Assembly: GCA_046597185.1 (NCBI GenBank)
Contig: JBKJLF010000465.1
Span: 1 to 7,962, forward strand
Length of the DNA stretch: 7,962 nt
Direction of reading: 5' to 3'
Source: CAMBDR01 sp046597185
Lineage (GTDB): Bacteria; Pseudomonadota; Gammaproteobacteria; Burkholderiales; Burkholderiaceae_D
Within the stretch, counting starts at the first letter, position 1. Each line of letters opens with the position of its first letter. The notes beneath the pieces were generated by a model that searched no databases, had not been told where the DNA came from, and was given only the letters and a program-made list of their open reading frames with translations. Position numbers and translations under genes: made by a program. This document shows, in pieces, positions 1 to 5,890 of the stretch.

Positions 1-112
1 CAAAATCAATGTCCGCCAGCCACGGGCCTGGCGCGAAGCCAGTGATAATATCAATTACCATTTCTGGGTGCGAGAAAATGGCTTTGTAATCGGTGTCGGA
101 TGAATTGGTCAT
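1..112 (-). CDS. Rpn/YhgA-like recombination-promoting nuclease, N-terminal part (runs off the window)
   Basis: This reading frame starts at ATG 112-110 and stays open to the left edge, giving 37 codons. The visible protein contains DYKAIFSHPEMVIDIITGF followed by a PGPWLADIDF segment. That is the characteristic start of the Rpn/YhgA-like family (PD-(D/E)XK nuclease fold, often annotated 'putative transposase'), whose members begin with a short polar stretch, Y-K-x-x-F-S-H-P-E-M and then a W-x-x-x-x-D-F motif. The catalytic residues lie further along and are outside the window, so activity cannot be judged. Family members in E. coli promote RecA-independent recombination; that role is from family knowledge only. 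No clear Shine-Dalgarno precedes this ATG, but the family motif begins a few residues after it, which fits the start. Confidence 0.8.
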   Translation of the reverse strand, partial: MTNSSDTDYKAIFSHPEMVIDIITGFAPGPWLADIDF

Positions 113-267
113 AAGAATCTAAGCCTACGGCGCTTGCAGATAGCAACAAGCAAAACAATAACCGATTTTTGCGCGCAGAAACGGCCCAACGGCAACCAAA
201 ACAGCAATTTGTCGTTTTGCCTGCATTAGTCTGCTCGTTGAAGTGACACTGCGCTTTTGGACAAGGC

Positions 268-522
268 CTACCCGCAGCAGCAGCCCTTACTTTTTTGAGG
301 CGGCACGGGTCGAGTGTCATCCACGTTATAGCCAGCCTCCTGCACGGCAGATTTCAATTGGGCAGGTGAGGTTAGGTTTGCATCGAAGTTCACCTTGGCG
401 GCGCCATCGGCCAGCGTTACATTGACTTCATCGACGCCGTTGATGGCTTTTAACGCTTTTGTTACCCTGCTGACGCATCCGCCGCAAGTCATTCCCAATA
501 CATTGAGCATTTCGGTTTTCAT
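268..522 (-). CDS. Small heavy-metal-associated (HMA) domain protein, CopZ-like copper chaperone
   Basis: This is an 84-residue soluble protein made of one HMA domain. The metal-binding loop GMTCGGC sits at residues 10-16 and is followed by the usual helix, a VNVTLADGAAKVNFDA strand pair and an AGYNV end, as in CopZ and Atx1-like chaperones and the N-terminal domains of CopA ATPases. Such proteins carry Cu(I) through the two cysteines of the loop. The C-terminus adds a Lys-Gly-Cys-Cys-Cys-Gly tail beyond the normal domain, which could be a second thiol site. The start is well supported by AAAGGAG five bases upstream. No metal ATPase or regulator is visible nearby. The insertion sequence end begins about 18 bases upstream of the start codon, so the native promoter has been separated from the gene. 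Confidence 0.92.
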   Translation of the reverse strand: MKTEMLNVLGMTCGGCVSRVTKALKAINGVDEVNVTLADGAAKVNFDANLTSPAQLKSAVQEAGYNVDDTRPVPPQKSKGCCCG

Positions 523-527
523 GACAA

Positions 528-534
528 CTCCTTT
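528..534 (-). promoter_or_regulatory. Ribosome binding site of the HMA-domain gene
   Basis: AAAGGAG on the minus strand, five bases from ATG 522-520. It survives between the start codon and the insertion sequence end at about 540, so translation signals are intact although upstream DNA is foreign. Confidence 0.8.
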
Positions 535-542
535 AAATATAG

Positions 543-603
543 GTAGTGCCTGTCAGAAAACCCCTCATTTTTTGGAAAATGCTCCCAAAAAAATTGGCAC
601 TAC
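543..603. repeat. Nested inverted repeats at the insertion sequence terminus
   Basis: GTAGTGCC at 543-550 is the reverse complement of GGCACTAC at 596-603. Inside this pair, CATTTT (566-571) and AAAATG (576-581) form a second six-base stem around a four-base TTGG loop. In the second copy of the element (from 7716) the inner stem is kept, with a TCGG loop, but the outer right arm is degraded. The structure could be a transposase recognition site or an RNA hairpin at the end of the element. Confidence 0.6.
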
Positions 604-746
604 GATGACATTTTTTTGTGGATTACCCTGAAAAAACGCATAAGTTGCATTAATTCAATTAATAATACTTGAAATATGATTCGCCAGACGTGCACATCCC
701 CCGATTGTTAAAATCGGTCACTAAACGGTCTACTATTTTGAATGGA

Positions 747-1523
747 TTAAGCGGCTTGCTTGTCAGGCGGCGCGTGTTTTGCGCGATTCGATTTTCGTAG
801 CGCTTGTTGCTGATTCTGTTGCCATAAAATGGCACCAATCCGGTGAATGTTCTTTGCTACTATTGCAATCGCAACATAACGCTTAAACCCCGCAATGCCG
901 TGATCAGGGCACATGTCAAGACCATGGACGCCCAGCGCATTGATCGCAGACTCCACCGCAGAATGCGCACGCCTAGCGGCCACGAATGCGTCCGATGTTT
1001 CTACTGCCAGCGCTTGTTGCGAGCGCTTGCCCTTGCGTGGCAGCGTTACCTGCTCCAAGTGCTCTGGCAATTTCGTCTGGTTGGCTGGCGAATGAAAACC
1101 CTTGTCAAAACTAGTTGCATTTAGATTTGGAAAACGCTGTTTTGCTTGTGTCACCATCATTACAGCAACCTGGTCGTCGGTCTGTTTTTCCATCACATGG
1201 TGATGCAAAATGAAGCGGTGCTGATCTTCTAAAATGCAAACCTTGACCCCAAATTCGACAGGCTCACCAGCCTTGCCCTTGCTGACCCATTCGGTGTGCG
1301 GCTCAAACAGCGAGAATACTTTTTCGCCATGCGCAATGATTTCACCGCCGCTAACATCCATCACGCGGCGCTTGATTTGCGAAATTTGGCGTTCAGCGTG
1401 AACCAGAAACTCGTTGATTTCCAAGTGCAGTTTCATCGCCTGACCAATGATTTCGCCCTTGGCGAGCAGCTTTGTGCGCGGCAAGCTAATTCTGCCATGA
1501 AATCGCCAACTTGAAAGTGCCAT
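747..1523 (-). pseudogene. ISNCY-family transposase, N-terminally truncated
   Basis: This open frame of 258 residues resembles the C-terminal part of ISNCY-type transposases. It shows the KVFSLFEPHTEWVSKGKAG block, the VMEKQTDDQVAV block, the SFDKGFHSPANQ block that includes a conserved acidic residue, and HSAVESAINAL...HGLDMCPD followed by the GFKRYVAIAIVAKNIHRIG tail. Full-length relatives are roughly 450 residues and carry the first acidic residue of the presumed DDE/RNase H-like core in the N-terminal half, which is absent here. The frame stays open about fifteen codons upstream of this ATG before a stop, without restoring the missing part. The protein is therefore unlikely to be an active transposase on its own. 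The exact ISNCY subgroup is not certain. Confidence 0.82.
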
Positions 1524-1620
1524 AGTCTGTTTTGCAATTTTAAATCTTACGGTGCACCCATCAAGGCATTATAAGTTTCCCGCCCCAACAAAGCCTGCCC
1601 GCACGAGAATAAAGCCGAGC

Positions 1621-1653
1621 GCCGACATGCGCAGCAAAAAGGCGCATGTCGGC
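1621..1653. repeat. Perfect 12-base inverted repeat with 9-base loop
   Basis: GCCGACATGCGC at 1621-1632 pairs perfectly with GCGCATGTCGGC at 1642-1653 around AGCAAAAAG. It lies about 30 bases beyond the stop of the istB remnant. It could be a stem-loop at the end of the istAB transcript or part of the IS21-like element's terminal binding sites. It lacks a following T-run on either strand, so it is not a textbook intrinsic terminator. Confidence 0.75.
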
Positions 1654-1682
1654 AAGTTGCAAAGCAAGCCAATCAGTGGCAA

Positions 1683-2326
1683 TTACCCTTTGGGATGTTC
1701 GATCTGATCCTTCATTCGATAACCGCTCCCCTCAATCACCACCGTTTCGGTATGGTGCAACAACCGATCCAGAATAGCCGCAGTAAGCGTGCTGTCATTG
1801 TTGAAGATTTCTGCCCAATTCTTGAAAGCGCGGTTGGATGTAATGATGGTGGAACTGCACTCATAGCGCCCGCTGATGATCTGAAACAAGCAATCGGCAC
1901 CGAATGCCCCTTTAGGCAGGCACTGTGCGCCAGCGCCGTGGCCAGATGGGTCTTGCCAATCCCAACAGAACCAATAAAGATCACATTGCCTTTTTCCTCA
2001 ATCAACCCCAGGCGAAACAAGTGGCGAATCTGCGGCTGGTTGATATTGCCTGGCCAACGCCAGTTGAATTGCTCCAGTGTCTTAATGACTGGTAACCGGG
2101 CAGCCAATACGCGGCGCTCGGTGCTGCGGTCGGCGCGGCGCTGGTATTCGCCCTCAATCAATTGCGCCAGATAATCGACATGCGCAGACTGATCCAGCGC
2201 GGCTTTTTGCCCCATCGATTCAAAGTGCTGCGCCACATAAGTGAGGTACATCGCCGCCAATTGCTCGCGCAGGCGCAGTGTTTGGGGCGAGCCATCCGGT
2301 TTAATTTTGGGGGACTTGGTTTTCAT
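1683..2326 (-). pseudogene. istB: IS21-family helper ATPase IstB, frameshifted with internal deletion
   Basis: IstB is the AAA+ helper ATPase that partners the IstA transposase. From ATG 2326 (GAGG nine bases upstream) the frame gives the N-terminal helical region, the TLEQFNWRWP motif and the Walker A loop GSVGIGKTHLATAL, then ACLKGHSV. At about 1899 the family sequence jumps to GADCLFQIISGRYE in another frame and continues through SNRAFKNWAEIFNND, ILDRLLHHTETVVIEG and SYRMKDQ to a stop at 1683. About 45-50 family residues are missing at the junction, including the Walker B strand normally seen as a L-x-x-D-E-L-G-Y motif. Full IstB is about 250 residues. The lost Walker B and the frame change mean this copy is dead. 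Confidence 0.88.
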
Positions 2327-2762
2327 GGTTGCGTACCTCATAAAGTGAAAGATCGGGTTGAGCCAGTTCGATATCCAGCAAATCCTGGCGGCGCGTCAAT
2401 TGCAGCGGCGACGCCTTGGGTAAGGCGCGGGCACGGGCGGCCAGCAGGTTGGCGATGATGATGCGTGCTGGCACGCCACCAAAGGCCCGAAAGGCATTTT
2501 CGTGCGCCGCCAGGAAGTGCTCCATGGTTTGCATGACGGTAAATTCCAGATACATGCGGCGGCTGAAACACAGCACCATGAGGAAGAAACTGAGCCTCCT
2601 GCGCGTGTTGCCAACCTGTATCGTGCCGTATTCGCCCCAGTCAACCTGGGCATTAGCCACGGTGACCAAGAACAAATACCGCGCGGCGGCATACACGTCC
2701 AAACGCTCATGGTGATTGCAATTTTTGCCATTCCTGCACCCGAGCAACGGCTGCCGGGCCAC
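2301..2762 (-). pseudogene. istA: IS21-family transposase IstA, remnant of the catalytic core joined to its C-terminus
   Basis: The frame contains the start of the IstA DDE core, AQVDWGEYGTIQVGNTRRR, then LSFFLMVLCFSRRMYLEF, TMEHFLAAHENAF and FGGVPARIIIANL. It then jumps directly to the family C-terminal tail, LPKASPLQLTRRQDLL and PDLSLYE. Intact IstA is about 500 residues, so the N-terminal DNA-binding half and the region between the second acidic residue and the tail are gone. The position that is normally the second catalytic Asp (V-D-N-L) reads I-A-N-L, an Asp to Ala change. The first Asp, in QVDWGEYG, remains. The end of the frame overlaps the istB start by some 25 bases, a normal istAB arrangement. 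The first 25 or so codons are not IstA-like and derive from the accessory gene in another frame. Confidence 0.87.
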
Positions 2763-2931
2763 TGTGGTAGTTTTTGTTTTCCGGTTTCGCCAGCCATTTG
2801 TTGTTGCTGGCCTTTTTTGATGCTTTGCGACAGGCGGAGCTGGTGTAATATTTTTGGTGGTGCCCGTTACGCGAATCGGGTTTGAATAGCTCTTGACAAT
2901 GCAGGCATTTATGGCTTTGGCGTGGTTTCAT
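2707..2931 (-). pseudogene. Small Cys-rich accessory protein of the IS21-like element, C-terminally truncated
   Basis: From ATG 2931 (GGAGG eight bases upstream) this encodes 74 residues: a CLHC pair at 9-12, FKPDSRNGHHQ, ACRKASKKAS and NKWLAKPENKNY, then a GPAAVARVQEWQK segment. I recall this motif series from small proteins encoded just upstream of IS21-type istA genes in many proteobacteria and planctomycetes; they look like a zinc-ribbon fold. In those relatives the second half is usually Q-x-Y-C-x4-C-R, whereas here residue 29 is Tyr, so one of four likely zinc ligands is lost. The frame ends shortly after VQEWQK, where relatives continue with a G-Y-W segment and a long tail, and the DNA then runs into the istA remnant in another frame. 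A deletion has joined the two genes. The function is unknown. An upstream ATG at 2976 is in frame but has no family sequence or ribosome site. Confidence 0.7.
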
Positions 2932-3152
2932 GGAACTTCCCTCCCTGACTGCATCATCGGCAGGGATTGTTCTCAATAAAAACTATTGGATAAAAGAAAA
3001 CGAAGGAAGGAATGAAGAAAAAGAAGGTATGAGATAGAAAAAATCGAAGAAAATCGAAAAACCAATAAGACGAAAAAGGCTCAAGAAAAGACACGTTCAA
3101 ATTGGCGGTTTTAGGGCAGTTTTAGGTTGCTGCTGACAACTACTCACGCAAG
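2932..3152. other. A/G-rich spacer without a gene
   Basis: This stretch holds no supported gene. From about 2985 to 3100 the plus strand is dominated by A and G (runs such as GAAGGAAGGAATGAAG and a near-repeat of AAAATCGAA), interrupted by stop codons in all plus frames. Near its right end GTTTTAGG occurs twice about ten bases apart. It may contain the lost outer end of the IS21-like element, but no matching inverted repeat was found near istB. Confidence 0.55.
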
Positions 3153-3404
3153 ATGCGGGAAAACATCTGGAAACAGGTGGAAGAAGGGATTGAAGACGGG
3201 AATGCTGTGATTGCATGGAAAGCCAATAACGAAGCCGGGTTTGATTTTGAAACCTTGGGAGAAAACCGCCGCATGCCGGTGGAAATGGATGGTGTAAAGC
3301 TGGTATCGTTTTTTCCGATGGATACGGGGAGGAATAGGCGGTTTATGCGCGACTGGGCGGGGAACATGTCGCAATATCGCAATAGGGTAATAGGCGCAGT
3401 TTGA
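3153..3404 (+). CDS. Unrecognised 83-residue protein, possibly the C-terminal remnant of a larger gene
   Basis: This is the only substantial plus-strand frame in the middle of the window that is not a shadow of another gene. It is highly charged at the N-terminus (MRENIWKQVEEGIEDG), then continues with AWKANNEAGFDFETLGENRR, LVSFFPMDTGRNRRFMRDWA and a basic end. The frame is open ten codons upstream of this ATG to a stop at 3123-3125, and no Shine-Dalgarno is visible, so it may be the tail of a longer protein whose front was lost with the adjacent insertion sequence. There is no signal peptide or membrane segment. I do not recognise the family. It converges with the minus-strand gene ending at 3461, with no clear terminator between. 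Confidence 0.45.
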   Translation: MRENIWKQVEEGIEDGNAVIAWKANNEAGFDFETLGENRRMPVEMDGVKLVSFFPMDTGRNRRFMRDWAGNMSQYRNRVIGAV

Positions 3405-3460
3405 CCGTTTGTGGTTCAGTCAGTGTTTATTCTGCGCAGGTTCGCCCAATTTGATCAAAA

Positions 3461-4120
3461 TCACGGCTGTTTCTGCCACGATATTGCCACTGGCCCCACC
3501 TCATTCCATGCTGTCAAAACCGCTATCGACGGCACCGCCGCGCTGAGCTGCTTTTGCCGCAGATCGTAGCTGAATTTGATTCTTAAATTCTCGATTTCGG
3601 CATCGAAAACCAAAACGTGGTTGCCTGTCCAGCCGGTGAAGTTGTGCCAGACAGAATCCGGCTTTCCAGCATAGCGCACGGCCAGCCATTCGGGTGTTTT
3701 CGTGTTCGTCAATGAACGAAAAGCCTTGCCCGATGCAAATATCGCCCAACCTTCGAGCCGCCCTCGCGGCAGGACAAGATACTCGCCATCCGGCGACCAT
3801 ACTTCGCGAAAGGTGCCGTTGGGTGTGCGCAGCCCTTCAGGGTTGAGTGGGGCGTAGTCCACCTGTGCGGAGGTATCTTTTTTTCGTAGTGAGATGCGAT
3901 CCACCACAAATTGGCTTTTTTCGTCGCCATCCGGGCCTGCCCATTGCCCAAAAAATTCGACCGACAGACCATATTTATCGTTGCTTGAAGTGAAAAGCGC
4001 CAGTGGTGGCTTTTTGAAGAACCGATCGCCAGACCAGAACAACATTGCAATACCGACCAGTATCAGCGCTGTAATAAGCAAAATAGGTTTTAGCAAGGAC
4101 GGTTTGATTATTGGATTCAT
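3461..4120 (-). CDS. Single-pass inner-membrane-anchored protein, candidate immunity partner of the upstream gene
   Basis: The 219-residue product begins with a short basic segment and one hydrophobic helix at about residues 9-30 (ILLITALILVGIAMLFW), followed by a hydrophilic domain predicted to face the periplasm. There is no lipobox and no clear cleavage site, so a signal anchor is likely. The domain contains WSPDGEYLVLPRGR, an S-P-D-G turn typical of beta-propeller or beta-rich folds, and several Trp-rich strands. I do not recognise the family. Its ATG overlaps the stop of the preceding gene as ATGA (4117-4120) and it has no ribosome site of its own, so translation is probably coupled and the two products are likely made in step. 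A periplasm-facing anchor downstream of a leaderless, hydrolase-like protein is the layout of a type VI secretion immunity protein. This is inference, and an unrelated accessory role is possible. Confidence 0.8.
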   Translation of the reverse strand: MNPIIKPSLLKPILLITALILVGIAMLFWSGDRFFKKPPLALFTSSNDKYGLSVEFFGQWAGPDGDEKSQFVVDRISLRKKDTSAQVDYAPLNPEGLRTPNGTFREVWSPDGEYLVLPRGRLEGWAIFASGKAFRSLTNTKTPEWLAVRYAGKPDSVWHNFTGWTGNHVLVFDAEIENLRIKFSYDLRQKQLSAAVPSIAVLTAWNEVGPVAISWQKQP

Positions 4121-4842
4121 TTGAATAGGTCAAAAAGTGATTCAAAGAACCCCTTATGCAACGCGACAACGTCGAACTTGGCTGCGGCATAGGCATCTGG
4201 CGGGATAATAATGGCCCCCGAAAGCCATTCAAAATCCTCAATGTCCGTAGTCCCATACAGGTCGGCACCGACCTTATCCCAATGAACCTCGTAGACCATT
4301 CCCAGTGAAAATAACCACGTATGCTTACCGCCGCGAGAGACGCCCATGCCAAATTTTATCTTCTTCAATTCCGTCATCTGGGCATCGTCTTCTTTTGTAG
4401 CCGCAGCCGCCATGCCTTTGCCCTTGAAACTTACAAAGTTTGGATCGGTTTCTTTCGTCGGGGTGTAATTTACAACGACGTGCGCGATAGGAATATTGTA
4501 GTAAGGCATCTTGTTTATGACGTTTTTGTACGTCATGACGTGTTCGAAATTCTTGTCACGGGGATGGTTGATATCGGGATTGATGTAGACTGCTTTCCAC
4601 TTGTGATCGCTTACAAGGTAGGCGGCCAATTCAGTCCCTAATTTGCCTAGGTTCTTGACCTTATTGGCTGCCACCTTATTGCCGTTTTTCTCGAATGCGT
4701 GGCTCAGCACATTGATTACATAGGTGATGCAATCGGTGGGCTTCAATTTTGGGTATTTGCTTGCTACTTGGCTACCGCATTCATCGCTGTGATTATTGAA
4801 CAAATCCATCATCTTCTTGTAGGCATCGTCGGAAAAGCTCAT
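4117..4842 (-). CDS. Leaderless protein with possible Cys/His hydrolase core, candidate secreted effector
   Basis: This is 241 residues with no signal peptide or membrane segment. Cys38 sits at the start of a predicted helix in KPTDCITYVINVLSHAFE, which resembles the nucleophile helix of papain-like, NlpC/P60 and CHAP peptidases. His174 lies in GGKHTWLFSLGMVYEVHW, where such enzymes place the catalytic His on a strand followed by a V-x-E-V-H-W strand. The end reads DFEWLSGAIIIPPDAY. The Cys-then-His order and spacing suit a peptidoglycan amidase or endopeptidase, but I cannot name a family from the sequence, and Cys22 is an alternative nucleophile. The start is supported by AGGAA eight bases upstream. 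Coupling to a membrane-anchored downstream gene, the lack of an export signal and the nearby vgr-related gene suggest a type VI effector. The gene appears intact. Confidence 0.82.
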   Translation of the reverse strand: MSFSDDAYKKMMDLFNNHSDECGSQVASKYPKLKPTDCITYVINVLSHAFEKNGNKVAANKVKNLGKLGTELAAYLVSDHKWKAVYINPDINHPRDKNFEHVMTYKNVINKMPYYNIPIAHVVVNYTPTKETDPNFVSFKGKGMAAAATKEDDAQMTELKKIKFGMGVSRGGKHTWLFSLGMVYEVHWDKVGADLYGTTDIEDFEWLSGAIIIPPDAYAAAKFDVVALHKGFFESLFDLFK

Positions 4843-5141
4843 CGAAATAGTTCCTAAAATAAAATGTTATAGGGTACAATGGGTCTTTATTATCGCATTT
4901 AATGGTAATAATGCATGAATACGTATTGAAATTAGTTGTAATAATATGTAAGCAGGAAAAGCGGTATTGGGCTAATACTGTTCCGTGCGCTCGTAACTGT
5001 AACATGCCGAACATTGAGGGGGCACAGTGGGTGCAAGGGAATTTTAAATTGGTATTTGCAGTTGGGCGGGCGCGCGTATCCGAGTGTTCTTGCCCCTGAA
5101 CCCATCTGCGTATGGTTAGGGCTTTTTCTTATCGTATCGCG
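4843..5141. other. AT-rich upstream region of the candidate effector gene, then unassigned sequence
   Basis: The 4843-4985 part is AT-rich and presumably carries the minus-strand promoter of the effector candidate. Minus-strand TATAAC near 4868-4873 and GATAAT near 4890-4895 are possible -10 hexamers, but neither has a good -35 at normal spacing. The 4986-5141 part is richer in G and C and holds no supported gene, although short frames cross it. It ends where recognisable DusA sequence begins abruptly. Confidence 0.4.
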
Positions 5142-5483
5142 GTTTGCGATGCGGTGCAGATCGATGTCACCGTAAAACACCGGATCGGCATCGATCAACA
5201 TCAATCGTATGACTTTGTGCGCGATTTTGTCGGCACTGTCGCCACTGCTGGTTGCGAAACCTTCATCGTGCATGCGCGCAATGCCATTTTAAAAGGGCTT
5301 AGCCCCAAGCAAAACCGCGAAATCCCTGCGCTTAAATACGATATGGCTTACCAGCTCAAGCGCGATTTTCCGCAACTGGAAATCATCATCAACGGCGGCG
5401 TTAAACATCTCGCTGAAATTGACTTGCATTTGCAGCACGTCGATGGCGTCATGCTGGGGCGGGAAGCGTATCACAATCCGTAG
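5142..5483 (+). pseudogene. dusA: tRNA-dihydrouridine synthase A, internal fragment
   Basis: DusA reduces uridines 20/20a in the tRNA D-loop using FMN. The fragment begins at about VCDAVQIDVTVKHRIGID and continues through SYDFVRDFVGTVATAGC, FIVHARNAILKGLSPK, NREIPALKYD and EIIINGGVK to DGVMLGREAYHNP, where TAG stops it. These correspond roughly to residues 135-250 of a 330-residue enzyme and include FMN-contacting Lys and the N-G-G and G-R phosphate-binding motifs. The N-terminal part with the catalytic Cys (the G-C-P-S motif) and the C-terminal helical tRNA-binding domain are absent. An in-frame ATG at 5112 adds about ten residues that are not DusA-like. The sequence within the fragment is well preserved, so the break may be recent or the host may keep an intact copy elsewhere. 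Confidence 0.92.
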
Positions 5484-5817
5484 GTTTGTCGTTCTCTGTT
5501 GCAGGTCTAAATTTGCCGCATGAAAAAAACATTGCTACAGTCGCCTTGTCCAAATCGATAAATCTGCTCGATTTGTCGATTTTCACGTCTTTGAGTTTGC
5601 CGTCAACAGAAATCAACAATGAAATGACGACGGTTCCCTGTTCATTATTTCGCGCCGAATTTTGCGGATAGGATGGTGGCGCACACGAAGTAAAAACAAT
5701 GCTTGCTTTGGTGGCTGCTTGTTCCTTGTTTTCAGCCGGTGGGGTTTCCTGCGCATAAGCGAGTTGTGCGAAGGTCAGAAAAGAAATACTTGCAATTGCT
5801 AGCGGAAATGGTTTCAT
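5449..5817 (-). pseudogene. Periplasmic TonB C-terminal-domain protein, C-terminally truncated
   Basis: From ATG 5817 the product has a clear signal peptide ending LTFAQLAYA|QE, a short Pro/Glu/Lys/Ala-rich linker, then a TonB C-terminal-like domain: SCAPPSYPQNSARNNEQGTV, ISLLISVDGKLKDV, the KIDKSSRFIDLDKA strand-helix and FFSCGKFRPATENDKPTD. The two Cys residues occupy places where many small betaproteobacterial TonB-domain proteins also have Cys. The family normally finishes with a S-W-x-x-x-x-Y/F-V-W-K-like strand after K-P-x-x. Here the frame instead runs into the antisense of the dusA fragment (near 5483) and ends with an unrelated tail, so the last strand is lost. A TTG at 5826 is in frame but the signal peptide fits 5817 better. 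It lies 73 bases downstream of the lipoprotein gene and may share its transcript. Confidence 0.8.
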
Positions 5818-5890
5818 GGTTTGCAAAAGCCGCGTCGAAAGGTGGGAAATTGAGTTTTACCATGATACATTAGTTGTGACTATTCAGCGT

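Larger units (their letters stand above)
540..1571 (-). mobile_element. ISNCY-type insertion sequence, copy 1 (transposase 3' end and terminus kept, 5' part missing)
   Basis: The segment from 540 to 785 is repeated at 7716-7962 with about ten mismatches and one indel, and the match starts abruptly at TAGGTAGTGCC in both places. That defines one end of the element. Inside is the 3' two-thirds or less of a transposase gene on the minus strand. The other end is not visible: transposase-like sequence fades before a stop codon at 1569-1571, and an IS21-like remnant lies beyond, so the right boundary given here is only the stop-to-stop limit. The neighbouring HMA gene lies just outside the intact end. 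Confidence 0.75.
1683..2931 (-). mobile_element. IS21-like insertion sequence, decayed remnant
   Basis: In minus-strand order this stretch holds a Cys-rich accessory protein, an istA remnant and an istB remnant, which is an order seen in some IS21-family elements. All three parts have suffered internal or terminal deletions and there is at least one frameshift, so the element cannot move by itself. Terminal inverted repeats were not recognised: the left limit is the istB stop and the right limit is the accessory gene start, and the true element is longer on both sides. It abuts the truncated ISNCY copy on the left, suggesting that a deletion joined the two. Confidence 0.72.

Noticed and set aside
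51..320. Minus-strand 89-residue open frame across the HMA gene end and the nuclease start
   Set aside because: It overlaps both better-supported genes in a different frame and shows no domain. The spacer at 113-267 is otherwise without a gene.
701..717. Six-base hairpin CCGATT...AATCGG in the IS end, considered as a terminator
   Set aside because: No T-run follows on either strand. It is simply conserved in both IS copies.
1695..2174. Long plus-strand frame over the istB remnant
   Set aside because: It is antisense to recognisable IstB sequence and has no domain of its own.
2396..2797. Alternative minus-strand frame over the istA remnant
   Set aside because: Shifted-frame shadow: the IstA motifs are all in the other frame.
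4902..5099. Plus-strand 65-residue frame in the spacer upstream of the effector candidate
   Set aside because: No ribosome site or recognisable motif, and it crosses a sharp composition change.
5112..5141. ATG 5112 as a genuine start of a short DusA-like protein
   Set aside because: The first ten codons are unlike DusA, there is no ribosome site, and the product would lack the catalytic Cys and the tRNA-binding domain.
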